Assembly (NCBI GenBank): GCA_020850735.1
Contig: JADZEE010000045.1
Location: forward strand, 20,684 to 84,683
From: Gammaproteobacteria bacterium
GTDB taxonomy: Bacteria > Pseudomonadota > Gammaproteobacteria > JADZEE01
DNA: 64,000 bases
Direction: 5' to 3'
In this document: piece after piece, positions 8,719-16,757 of the stretch
Layout: each line of letters opens with the position of its first letter
Numbering within the stretch: position 1 is the first letter of the stretch
Program-made: the position numbers and the translations under genes
Notes under the pieces: model-generated
What the model was told of the DNA's origin: nothing
Seen by the model: only the letters and a program-made list of their open reading frames with translations
The model's database searches: none

Positions 8719-10195
8719 GGCCCTGCCCTGCGCCGGCCGTGGTGTGCAGGGCCAGCCGGAAGTCCTGCTTCTCCACCACCAGATCGGTCACCGGCCGCCC
8801 CTCGAGCCCCCTGAGCAGGGCGAGGATCGGTTGCACGTCCGGGTTGTAATGACGCCGGGCCGGGCCGGCGGCGAGCATCGCGTCGACCTGCTCGGCCGGC
8901 ATCGTGGCGCGCAGCAGGAACTCGTCGTCACCGATCCCTGGCGCGAAGCGCTTGCGCATCTCGGCCAGCGACGGCGGCGGCGGTTCGCCGGCCAGCTCGC
9001 GGGCCCGCGGCAGCGACAGGATGCGGTCCTTGACCTCCGGATCGATGGTGCCGGTGGGTCGCCCGAACCTGCCGAGCACGTAGCGGATCACCTGGTCGGA
9101 AACGTTGCCGTAGCGCGCGCTGCCGATGACGTTGTACAGCGCCTGGGTGCCGACCATCTGCGGGAACGGCGTCACCATGATCGGGTAGCCCAGATCGGCG
9201 CGCACGCGCAGCGACTCCTCCATCACCTCGTCGAAGCGATGCTCGAGTTTGAGCTCGGCGAGCTGGCGCCGGGTGGTCGAGATATAGCCGCCGGCGGCCT
9301 GATGGCGCATGAACGTGGCGTCGAACTCCTGCGGCGTACCCACCGGCAGCCCCTCCGCCCGGGCGATGGCCATGAAGTAGGCGTCGACCAGACGCAGGGT
9401 GTGGTCGTCGACGTCCACCGTATGGCCGAGCTCGCGCAGGTTGTTGACCATCGGCAACGCCCGTGGCAGCGAGGTCCCGTTGCCGAGCGCGCCGCTGGCG
9501 ACGTGGATCACCTCCACGCCCAGACCGGCGGCCAGGGTGCAGGTCATCGGCGCGAGCCCGATGTTGCAGTGGGAGTGGATCTCCAGCCCCTTGCCGGCCA
9601 GTCGGGCGCGCACCGCCGGAACCAGGGTCAGGGCCCGGTCCGGCGTCAGGATGCCCGCCGGATCCTTGATGTAGACCCGGTCGACGTTGGCACTGGCCAC
9701 CATCTTCGACGCCAGATCGGCGTAGTAGGCGTCGTCGTGCACGGCGCTGATCGTGTAGGTCAGCGCGGCGATGATCTCGGACGCACCGGCCGCGCGCATC
9801 ATGCGCGCCGATTCGAGCATCGCCACGGGATCGTTCATCGGATCGAGCACGATGAAGCGCGCGATGCCGTTGACCACCATGCGTTCGTAGACCAGCTGCA
9901 TGAACTCGGGCGACTGGCTCTCCCAGGAGATGAAGCGCAAGCCGGTGCCGATGACCTGCAGCGGTGTATTGGGCATCGCCGCGTGGGTCAGCCGGATACA
10001 CTCCCACGGGTTCTCGCGGAAATTACGTACCAGCATCCCCATGTGGGTGGACGAGGTGTAGCACAGGGCGCGGAAACCGACTCGATCCATCACCGGCGCG
10101 ATGGACAGGATCTTCGCCGTGTTCAGACCGCTCGCGCCCCACAGGCTCTGGTTGCCGTCGCGCAGCGAGACGTCGATGATCTGGATACGGGCCAC
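8711..10195 (-). CDS. Biotin-dependent carboxyltransferase, HMGL/OadA/PycB type, variant active site
   Basis: A 494-residue TIM-barrel carboxyltransferase of the pyruvate carboxylase B / oxaloacetate decarboxylase alpha family. GTG at 10195 is chosen because it follows the biotin carboxylase stop by 2 bp; the frame is open further upstream only by chance. Expected metal and carbamyl-lysine ligands are present: D13 (SLRDGNQS), K177 (YIKDPAG), H207 and H209 (IHSHCNIGL). Two positions differ from the family pattern as I recall it: RDGHQS is RDGNQS, and the D after the second His (HTHDT) is replaced (HSHCN). This suggests a substrate other than pyruvate. It has no fused biotinyl domain; the carrier is encoded separately at 11598-12068. 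Confidence 0.88.
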   Translation of the reverse strand: MARIQIIDVSLRDGNQSLWGASGLNTAKILSIAPVMDRVGFRALCYTSSTHMGMLVRNFRENPWECIRLTHAAMPNTPLQVIGTGLRFISWESQSPEFMQLVYERMVVNGIARFIVLDPMNDPVAMLESARMMRAAGASEIIAALTYTISAVHDDAYYADLASKMVASANVDRVYIKDPAGILTPDRALTLVPAVRARLAGKGLEIHSHCNIGLAPMTCTLAAGLGVEVIHVASGALGNGTSLPRALPMVNNLRELGHTVDVDDHTLRLVDAYFMAIARAEGLPVGTPQEFDATFMRHQAAGGYISTTRRQLAELKLEHRFDEVMEESLRVRADLGYPIMVTPFPQMVGTQALYNVIGSARYGNVSDQVIRYVLGRFGRPTGTIDPEVKDRILSLPRARELAGEPPPPSLAEMRKRFAPGIGDDEFLLRATMPAEQVDAMLAAGPARRHYNPDVQPILALLRGLEGRPVTDLVVEKQDFRLALHTTAGAGQGHG

Positions 10196-10197
10196 CG

Positions 10198-11601
10198 TCA
10201 GTCCCCCACCCGCTCCGCGCCGGCGCATTGCGCGAGGAAGCGAGGGAAATAACCGGTGTCGATGCCGCCGCGGACGAACTCCGGCTGCGCGAACAGCTCG
10301 CGGTGCATCGGCAGGTTGGTCGTCAGCCCCCGCAGGCGGCAGCGCGCCAGCGCCGCCTGCATGCCGCGCAGCGCCGCCTGCCGGTCCTCGCCGTGCACGA
10401 TCAGCTTGGCGACCAGCGAGTCGTAATACGGCGGCACCCGCGCGCCGTTGTGCACGTGGGTGTCGACGCGGATCCCGGCGCCGGCCGGGAACGTGGCCTC
10501 GCTCACGTGGCCCGGTGCCGGCTCGAAGTCGCGCCTCCAGTCCTCGGCATTGATGCGGCACTCGAACGCGTGCCCCGCGAAGGCGATGTCCTCCTGCCGG
10601 TAGGCGAGCGGGCGTCCCTCGGCCACGGCGATCTGTTCGGCGACCAGATCCAGACCGCAGATGGCCTCGGTGACCGGGTGCTCGACCTGGATGCGCGCAT
10701 TCATTTCCAGAAAATAGAACGTGTCGCGCTCGACGTCGACCAGCAGCTCCACCGTGCCCAGACCCCGGTAGCCCAGAAACCGGGCAAACTCCACGGCCGC
10801 CCGGTGCATCTGCTCGCGCAGGCGATCGCTGAGGTCGGGCGCCGGCGCCTCCTCGACCAGCTTCTGGTAGCGGCGCTGGATGGAGCAGTCGCGGGTGCCG
10901 AGGTGGATTACGTTGGCACCGTCGCCGAGCACCTGGACTTCGACGTGCCGGCCGCTGAGCACGTAGCGCTCGAGGTACACGCGCGGGTCGCCGAAGGCCG
11001 ACTGCGCCTCGGCCATCGCCAGCTCGAGGGCCGGCGCCAACCCGGCGGGGTCCTCGACCCGTTTCATGCCCCGGCCGCCGCCACCGCCGACGGCCTTGAC
11101 CAGCACCGGCCAGCCGGTGCGTTCCGCCAGCGCCGTGGCCTCCGCGAGCGTGTGCGCCTCGCCGCCCGGCACCACCGGCAGGCCGGCGGCGATGGCGTTG
11201 TGGCGCGCCTTGAGCTTGTCGCCGACGGCGTCGAGCTGCGCGACCGTCGGCCCGATGAAAATCACCCCGGCGTGCTCGCAGGCCGCGGCCAGGCGCTGGT
11301 TCTCGGACAGGAAACCGTAGCCCGGGTGCAGCGCATCGGCCTTCGCCGCGACGGCGGCATCGACCACCGCCGCCACCTTGAGGTAGCTGTCGGCGGATCG
11401 CGGCGGGCCGATGCACAGGGTCCGGTCGGCGAGTCGCGCCGCCAGCGAGTCGAGATCCGCCTCGGACGCGCACAGCACCGTCTCGATCCCGAGCCGCTGA
11501 CACGTGCGGACGATGCGCACGGCGATCTCGCCCCGGTTGGCGATCAACAGGCGCCGGATCACCCGCACGCCGGCGCCGGTCGCGGGGCTCGCGGCGCTCA
11601 C
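10198..11601 (-). CDS. Biotin carboxylase subunit
   Basis: A 467-residue ATP-grasp biotin carboxylase. It carboxylates biotin on the carrier protein with ATP and bicarbonate. Visible are the N-terminal LLIANRGEIAVRIVRTCQRL, the ATP-binding glycine loop KAVGGGGGRGMK, and the catalytic block FLEMNARIQVEHPVTE. GTG at 11601 is chosen because it overlaps the carrier stop as GTGA, adding 13 residues before the conserved start; GTG at 11562 is the alternative. It sits between carrier and carboxyltransferase genes with near-zero spacing, so the three form one enzyme. Confidence 0.95.
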   Translation of the reverse strand: MSAASPATGAGVRVIRRLLIANRGEIAVRIVRTCQRLGIETVLCASEADLDSLAARLADRTLCIGPPRSADSYLKVAAVVDAAVAAKADALHPGYGFLSENQRLAAACEHAGVIFIGPTVAQLDAVGDKLKARHNAIAAGLPVVPGGEAHTLAEATALAERTGWPVLVKAVGGGGGRGMKRVEDPAGLAPALELAMAEAQSAFGDPRVYLERYVLSGRHVEVQVLGDGANVIHLGTRDCSIQRRYQKLVEEAPAPDLSDRLREQMHRAAVEFARFLGYRGLGTVELLVDVERDTFYFLEMNARIQVEHPVTEAICGLDLVAEQIAVAEGRPLAYRQEDIAFAGHAFECRINAEDWRRDFEPAPGHVSEATFPAGAGIRVDTHVHNGARVPPYYDSLVAKLIVHGEDRQAALRGMQAALARCRLRGLTTNLPMHRELFAQPEFVRGGIDTGYFPRFLAQCAGAERVGD

Positions 11602-12068
11602 GCCTGCCCGTCCGGGTCGATGAGCATCAGGACGCTGCCCTGCTCGACGAACTCGGCATCCTCGCGGCAGATCTCCACGATTCTGCCGTTCGCGCCGGCA
11701 TACACCGAATTCATGAGCTTCATGGTCTCGACGATGCCGATCACCGTGTCGCGCTCGACCCGGTCGCCGACCTCGACGAACGGCGCGTTGCCGGGGCCGG
11801 GCGCCCGGTAGAACGTCCCCAGCAGCGGCGTGCGTACCGCAACCATGCCGCGGGTGTCCTCGACGGCGGCCGGCGCGGCCGCGGCCGCCGGCTCGCTGAC
11901 GTGCTGCAGGTTCGGATGGCGCAGCGACTGGCTCGACTGCGTCCACTCGCCCGTCCCGCTGCGGCGCAGGGCCAGCTTCAGATCGCCGGTCTGCAGCTGC
12001 AGCTCGTTGAAACCGGTGCCATCGAGGATGTCGAGGATCTCACAGACATCTTCGTGGGTCAGTTTCAT
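11598..12068 (-). CDS. Biotin carboxyl carrier protein
   Basis: A 156-residue carrier. The C-terminal biotinyl domain carries ETMKLMN with the biotinylated K117. The N-terminal third (LQTGDLKLALRR) resembles AccB, and an Ala/Pro-rich linker (about 59-69) joins the two. It overlaps the Tm-1-like gene by 4 bp (ATGA) upstream and the biotin carboxylase by 4 bp (GTGA) downstream. It serves the adjacent carboxylase rather than acetyl-CoA carboxylase, judging from its operon position. Housekeeping accB cannot be excluded, but the neighbours argue against it. Confidence 0.93.
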   Translation of the reverse strand: MKLTHEDVCEILDILDGTGFNELQLQTGDLKLALRRSGTGEWTQSSQSLRHPNLQHVSEPAAAAAPAAVEDTRGMVAVRTPLLGTFYRAPGPGNAPFVEVGDRVERDTVIGIVETMKLMNSVYAGANGRIVEICREDAEFVEQGSVLMLIDPDGQA

Positions 12069-13291
12069 GCCGGCTGCGGCGCTCGCGCGTAGTCGAGCAC
12101 CTGCGCGATCAGGGCGTCGGCGAACTCGGCGTCGTTGATGTGCAGCGGCATCACGTGCACCGCTACGCCCGCGGGCAGCGCCCGTTGCAGATGCTCGGCG
12201 AATACCGGCGGCAGGGTCGGATCGTGCAGGTAGCCGTCGGGACTGTCATGGTTGGAAAAACCCTTGAGCGGAACGAAGAAACACACCGGCCCGGTGGCCG
12301 CCCTGGCCAGTCCGGCCAGGTACTCGGCGTCGCGCCGGAACTCCTCGGCGCCCGCCCGCACCGCCGTCAGCGCGGGGTTGTGCACATGGTAACGCCGCCC
12401 CGGGAACTGCGCCTTGGCCAGCTCCAGCGGACCGGCCACCAGGAAGTCGAGATTGCCGGGCACGAAGATCGTCGGCACGCCCTTGAGCAACGCGGCCTTG
12501 GAGCGATCCGGGCCGGCGCTGCACAGGCCGCCGTGCAGGTGCTCACTGACCTCGACCAACGACAGATCGAGGACTACCGCGACATCGCGCTCGCGCACGA
12601 TCTCGTCCATCGCGGCGCCGCCGGTGCCGAGCGTGTGGAAAACCATCACCTCGAAACCGCGTTCCTCCAGCGACCGGCGCACGCGCACGCTGCACTTGTC
12701 GGTGACGCTGAGCGTGGTCATGGTCACCAGCGGCCGCTCCTGGACGGCGTCCGGCGCGTAGTCCCTGCCCATGGCCACCACGGCGATCGCGGCGCCGCGG
12801 AATACACCGCGGGTGATGGAGTTCAGGCCGGCGATGTCGCACACCGGATTGAACATGACGATGTCCTTGGCGCCGACGAAAGGCCTGGTCAGTCCCGAGG
12901 CCATGGTCGAGATCATCACTTTCGGCAGCCCGTATGGAAATCCCTTCATCACCATCGTCGCCAGCGAGGTGCCCAGCGAACCGCCGAGCGCGATGATCCC
13001 GTTCAGACCGACCCGCTGGTCCAGCTCCCGGGCACACGCCAGCGCCCCGCGGATCATCACCTCCAGGCACTTGCCCTCGTGCCGGAGTTCGCGAACCTGC
13101 TCGATGGTCTGGCCGGCCGCGGCGGCGACCTGCAGCGGCGTGATCTCGGAATCGCCCACGACGGCACGCACGCTCGGGTCGAGGTGATAGACCCGGGCTC
13201 CGGCCTCCTCCAGGCACTGACGGATGTAGCGCGACTCGGTTTCCTTGGTGTCGCGCGTGGCGATCAGCAATATGTTCGGTCTGTCCCCCAT
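12065..13291 (-). CDS. Tm-1-like ATP-binding protein (UPF0261)
   Basis: A 408-residue protein of the Tm-1/UPF0261 family, named after the tomato virus resistance protein. Conserved parts are the N-terminal ILLIATRDTKETESRYIRQC, the glycine-rich IIALGGSLGTSLATMVMKGF, and the C-terminal FFVPLKGFSNHD. Family members bind ATP, but no bacterial reaction is established to my knowledge. Usually it is found beside a TIM-barrel phosphoenolpyruvate-mutase-like protein; here it is instead coupled by a 4-bp overlap to the biotin carrier gene and follows the CoA ligase by 25 bp. That context points to a role in the carboxylation pathway, function unknown. Confidence 0.88.
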   Translation of the reverse strand: MGDRPNILLIATRDTKETESRYIRQCLEEAGARVYHLDPSVRAVVGDSEITPLQVAAAAGQTIEQVRELRHEGKCLEVMIRGALACARELDQRVGLNGIIALGGSLGTSLATMVMKGFPYGLPKVMISTMASGLTRPFVGAKDIVMFNPVCDIAGLNSITRGVFRGAAIAVVAMGRDYAPDAVQERPLVTMTTLSVTDKCSVRVRRSLEERGFEVMVFHTLGTGGAAMDEIVRERDVAVVLDLSLVEVSEHLHGGLCSAGPDRSKAALLKGVPTIFVPGNLDFLVAGPLELAKAQFPGRRYHVHNPALTAVRAGAEEFRRDAEYLAGLARAATGPVCFFVPLKGFSNHDSPDGYLHDPTLPPVFAEHLQRALPAGVAVHVMPLHINDAEFADALIAQVLDYARAPQPA

Positions 13292-13316
13292 GGCTCCTCC
13301 GTTGTTGACGTTCGGA

Positions 13317-15326
13317 TCACGCGTGCAGCGCGTAGTCCGTCTGCGTGCGCGCGTAAGCGACGAAGAAATCCAGCGCCGCGCCCTCCGCCATGGCGCTGCG
13401 GTCGACCGCGACCTCGGGCGCCACGCCGAGCAGGATCCTGCGCACCGGCACTTCCATGCGCTTGCCGGTCAGCGTGGTCGGGATCAGCGGCACCTGGATC
13501 ACTTTGTCCGGTACGTGGCGCGGCGTGTATTCCTGCCGCAGCCGCGCGCAGATCCGCGCGCGCAGCCCGTCGTCCAGCACCAGCCCGTCCCTGAGCCGCA
13601 CGAACAGGGGCATGAAGAATTTCTGCTCCGGCAGGTCCAGGCTGACGACCAGCGCGTCCTGGATCTCTTCCAGCGCCTGCAGCGCGCGATAGATCTCGGC
13701 AGTACCGATGCGCACACCCTGGCGGTTGAGTGTCGCATCCGAACGGCCGAGGACGAAGCAGCCGCCGCGGCGGTTGACCCGGAACCGATCGCCGTGACGC
13801 CAGACGCCGGGAAATTCCTCGAAATAGCTCTCGCGGTAGCGGCGGCCATCGGTGTCGCCCCAGAAGCCGACCGGCATCGACGGCAGCGGCGCGGTAATGA
13901 CCAGCTCGCCGACCTCGTCGATCACCGCCTGCCCCGCCTCGTTGAAGGCCTGCGCCGCCACGCCCAGTGCGGGGGCCTGGATCTCGCCGGCGTACACCGG
14001 CAGCGTGGGCACGCCACCGACGAACCCGGTGCAGCAGTCGGTGCCGCCACTGCCGGTGGCTACCCACAGATCCGGCTTGACGTTGCGATAGAACCAGGCG
14101 GTGCACGCCGGCGAGACCGGGGAACCGGCGGGCATCACGGCGCGCAGTGCGGACAGATCGTAGCGCTCGCCGGGGACGATTCCCGCCTTGTCCAGCATGT
14201 CGATGTACGTGGGACTGGCACCGAAGAAGCTCGCCCCGCAATCCTGCGCCATGCGCCACAGCACGTCCGGGGCCGGGTAGGCCGGGTTGCCGTCGTAGAA
14301 CACCGGGCAGGCCCCGGTCAGCAGCGAGCTGGTCAGGAAGTTCCACATCATCCAGCCGGTGGTGGTGAAGAAAAAAACCCGCTCGCCCGCCTTGAAATCC
14401 ATCATCAGGTGCAGCAGCTTGTTCATCTCGAGCAGGATGCCGCCGTGGCTGTGAATGATGGGTTTGGGCAGGCCCGTCGTGCCCGAGGAGAACAGGATCC
14501 ACAGCGGATGTGCAAACGGGAGCCGGGCGAATTCGAACTGCCCGGCGCCGAGCGCGGAGCGCGCCAGCAGCGCGTGCCAGGGCAAGGCACCGGGCAGCAC
14601 CGGCGACGGATCCTGCGAGTCGGGACCGGGCACGTGCACGACGTGCTGCAGGCTGCCCAGCGCGGCGACGATCTCGCGCAGCGCCGGCCGCCGGTCGAAG
14701 TCCTTGCCGCCGTAGCGGTAACCGTCGACGCAGAACAGCACCTTGGGCTCGACCTGGGCGAGGCGGTCGACCACGCCACGGGTGCCGAAGTCCGGCGAAC
14801 AGGCGACCCACACCGCACCGATGCTGGTGGTCGCCAGCATGGCGACCACGGTCTGCGCAATGTTGGGCAGATAGGCGGCGACGCGGTCGCCGGGCGCGAC
14901 GCCCAGCTCGCGCAGCGCGGTCGCGACGCTGCGTACCTGCGCGCCGAGAGCGTCCCAGCCGAGCGCGGCGAGCGGCGCGGTCTCGCTGAGAAACAGCAGC
15001 GCGTCCTCGCTCGGTCGCGCGCTGCGCAGGACGTGCTCGGCGTAGTTGAGCCGCGCGCCGGGGAACCACTGCGCCCCGGGCATCTGCCGGCTCGCCAGTA
15101 CCCGCTCGACCGGGCTCGACGAGCGGATGTCGAAATAGTCCCAGATCGCCTGCCAGAAGCCCTCGAGATCGGTGGTCGACCACTGCCACAGCTCCCGGTA
15201 ATCGGCGAATTCGAGCCCGCGCTCGCGCCGCAGCCACGCGCTGAAGGCGTGCAGATTGCTCGCCGCGATCCGGGCCGGGTCCGGCGTCCAGAGCAGGTCG
15301 CCCTCGGTTACGGCGCCTGCCCTCAT
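13317..15326 (-). CDS. Acetoacetyl-CoA synthetase-like acyl-CoA ligase
   Basis: A 669-residue adenylate-forming ligase of the AACS subfamily, which activates acetoacetate or related beta-keto acids with ATP and CoA. The ATP loop is LFSSGTTGLPKPIIHSHGG, the A5 region is ATGSGGTDCCTGF, and the C-terminal catalytic lysine lies in TTLTGKRMEVPVRRIL. Length and N-terminus match AACS, not the shorter acyl-CoA ligases. ATG at 15326 overlaps the stop of the oxidoreductase (ATGA). Next to a carboxylase, the natural reading is activation of a beta-keto acid made by carboxylating a ketone. Confidence 0.92.
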   Translation of the reverse strand: MRAGAVTEGDLLWTPDPARIAASNLHAFSAWLRRERGLEFADYRELWQWSTTDLEGFWQAIWDYFDIRSSSPVERVLASRQMPGAQWFPGARLNYAEHVLRSARPSEDALLFLSETAPLAALGWDALGAQVRSVATALRELGVAPGDRVAAYLPNIAQTVVAMLATTSIGAVWVACSPDFGTRGVVDRLAQVEPKVLFCVDGYRYGGKDFDRRPALREIVAALGSLQHVVHVPGPDSQDPSPVLPGALPWHALLARSALGAGQFEFARLPFAHPLWILFSSGTTGLPKPIIHSHGGILLEMNKLLHLMMDFKAGERVFFFTTTGWMMWNFLTSSLLTGACPVFYDGNPAYPAPDVLWRMAQDCGASFFGASPTYIDMLDKAGIVPGERYDLSALRAVMPAGSPVSPACTAWFYRNVKPDLWVATGSGGTDCCTGFVGGVPTLPVYAGEIQAPALGVAAQAFNEAGQAVIDEVGELVITAPLPSMPVGFWGDTDGRRYRESYFEEFPGVWRHGDRFRVNRRGGCFVLGRSDATLNRQGVRIGTAEIYRALQALEEIQDALVVSLDLPEQKFFMPLFVRLRDGLVLDDGLRARICARLRQEYTPRHVPDKVIQVPLIPTTLTGKRMEVPVRRILLGVAPEVAVDRSAMAEGAALDFFVAYARTQTDYALHA

Positions 15327-16357
15327 CGCCCGGCCGCGCCGCGGTCCGGCCGGGCCGCATCGACTTCGACCACCACCTTGCCCAGCTGCTGGTTGCTTTC
15401 CAGGTAGCGATGCGCCTCGACGATCTGCGCGAACGGGAAGACCCGGGCGATCTGCGGCCGGAAGTCTCCGTCCGCGTACCCGGCAAGGATGAAGTCGCGG
15501 GCCCTGGCCAGCCGCGCGGCATCGGCGATCACCTCGAACACCAGGTAGCCACGCAGGCTCAGCGCCCGGCGCACCGCCGGACCGAACGGGAACGGTGTCG
15601 AGTGGGCCTGGCCGCTGAGGTTGCCGTACAGGATCAGGGTGCCGCCGACGGCCAGCGCCGGAACCAGTTGCGCGACGGCGGCCGGGCCGCCCACCGGGTC
15701 GAAGGCCAGGCGCGCGCCCTTGCCGCCGGTGATCCGCTGCACCTCTGCGGCCACGTCCTCCAGCGCGCTGACCACGACGTGGGTTGCCCCGGCCTGCAGC
15801 AGCCCCGCCCGCTTGCCCTCGCTGCGGGTCACTGCGATCGGTACGGCGCCGATCCGGTTGGCGATGGCGATCGCCGCCAGGCCGACGCTGCTCGAAGCCG
15901 CGGTGATGATCACGGCCTCGCCCGGGGCCACGGGCACCGCATCGATCAGCGCCCCGTAGGCGGTCAGGTATGCCATCCACAATGCCGCCGCCTGCAGGTG
16001 ATCGAGCCCCGGCGGGCGCCCGAACACGGCCGCGGCGGGCACGACCGTCTCCTCGGCGTAGACGCTGTACTCGTTCATCGAGAAACCGGGGATGATGCAC
16101 ACGGCGTCGCCCACGCCGAAACCGTGCACCTGCGGCCCCAGCTCCAGCACTCGGCCCGCGGCCTCGTAGCCCAGGCGTGACGGCAAGACCGCCTTCTCGA
16201 TGTACTGACCGGAACGGAAGGCAGCCTCGGCGCGGTTGAGCCCGATCGCCTCGACACGCACGCGCATCTCACCGGGGCCGGGCGCCGCGATCGCCTCGTC
16301 GACGATCTTCAACACCTCGGGAGGCCCGTATTCGAAAAAACGTACGACGCTGGTCAT
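15323..16357 (-). CDS. MDR-family quinone-oxidoreductase-like (zinc-independent) dehydrogenase
   Basis: A 344-residue medium-chain reductase. The N-terminal GroES-like fold includes GYEAAGRVLELG, and the NAD(P) domain has VIITAASSSVGLAAIAIANR. The cysteine lobe of structural-zinc alcohol dehydrogenases is absent, so it groups with quinone oxidoreductase or enoyl reductases. ATG at 16357 has a good ribosome site (CGGGAG, 6 bp away). It is the first gene of the nine-gene minus-strand operon, behind the sigma-54 promoter at 16560-16575 with a leader of about 190 nt. Confidence 0.88.
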   Translation of the reverse strand: MTSVVRFFEYGPPEVLKIVDEAIAAPGPGEMRVRVEAIGLNRAEAAFRSGQYIEKAVLPSRLGYEAAGRVLELGPQVHGFGVGDAVCIIPGFSMNEYSVYAEETVVPAAAVFGRPPGLDHLQAAALWMAYLTAYGALIDAVPVAPGEAVIITAASSSVGLAAIAIANRIGAVPIAVTRSEGKRAGLLQAGATHVVVSALEDVAAEVQRITGGKGARLAFDPVGGPAAVAQLVPALAVGGTLILYGNLSGQAHSTPFPFGPAVRRALSLRGYLVFEVIADAARLARARDFILAGYADGDFRPQIARVFPFAQIVEAHRYLESNQQLGKVVVEVDAARPDRGAAGR

Positions 16358-16559
16358 GCGTACTCCCGCTCGAGTGGGTTCGCGGCAGGGGACGCACACC
16401 GCCTCGGCCGCGACGACGCCCTGCCCTGCTGCCGCAAGCTGTACGCGCGTCCCGGGCCGGCGGCCGCCGCGACACGCCGCGGGACGTTGACCCCGGCGTC
16501 CATCACGATGGGCCGGCGCGACCGCCCCCCGCCCCCGGGGCCGCGCCATTGTTCATGTT

Positions 16560-16575
16560 AGCAATGGCGGTGCCA
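16560..16575 (-). promoter_or_regulatory. Sigma-54 (-24/-12) promoter of the carboxylase operon
   Basis: On the minus strand the sequence is TGGCAC CGCCA TTGCT, an exact match to TGGCAC-N5-TTGCW, with GG and GC one helical turn apart. It lies about 200 bp upstream of the operon's first ATG (16357). The divergent gene at 16758 encodes a sigma-54 activator, which fits. A second copy is at 20523-20538. Confidence 0.88.
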
Positions 16576-16675
16576 GGACGGGACCGCCGCGGTCGATGGG
16601 CTGACGATCAGCCGCTTAGGCACTGGCGCTCGTTGCCGCGAACGTCGCGCCGGCGTCGTCGCAGACCGTCGATTC

Positions 16676-16687
16676 GATAAAATTATC
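16676..16687. promoter_or_regulatory. Inverted repeat, candidate activator-binding element
   Basis: GATAAAATTATC is a perfect inverted repeat (GATAA-AA-TTATC) in an AT-rich island between the divergent regulator and operon, 100-115 bp upstream of the sigma-54 core, a usual enhancer distance. The related segment at 20641-20650 (CAAAATTATC) keeps the right half only. Binding by the regulator is inferred. Confidence 0.5.
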
Positions 16688-16717
16688 AATTGCAGCTCAT
16701 TCAGATGGCCACCGTTT

Positions 16718-16723
16718 TATAAT
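16718..16723 (+). promoter_or_regulatory. Candidate -10 element of the sigma-54 regulator gene
   Basis: TATAAT lies 35 bp before the regulator ATG, followed by AGGAG at 16744-16748 as ribosome site. No good -35 hexamer is visible at 16-18 bp spacing (the best window is GCTCAT), so the promoter may be weak or need an activator. Confidence 0.55.
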
Positions 16724-16757
16724 CTTCGACAGATCCGGGCGACAGGAGAGCAAGCGA

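Noticed and set aside
8711..11503. Reading frame of 930 residues spanning carboxyltransferase and part of biotin carboxylase
   Set aside because: Only the last 494 residues are the carboxyltransferase; the rest is the biotin carboxylase region in the wrong frame.
13245..15407. 720-residue plus-strand frame over the AACS-like gene
   Set aside because: Antisense shadow; no motif, while the minus strand encodes an intact adenylating enzyme.
5823..16357. Classical acetone carboxylase operon (acxABC)
   Set aside because: No hydantoinase-type subunits are present; the carboxylase is clearly biotin-dependent.
16621..16640. Second sigma-54-like site (GGCACTGGCGCTCGTTGCC) on the plus strand
   Set aside because: GG to GC spacing is wrong (14, 8 or 11 bp instead of 10).
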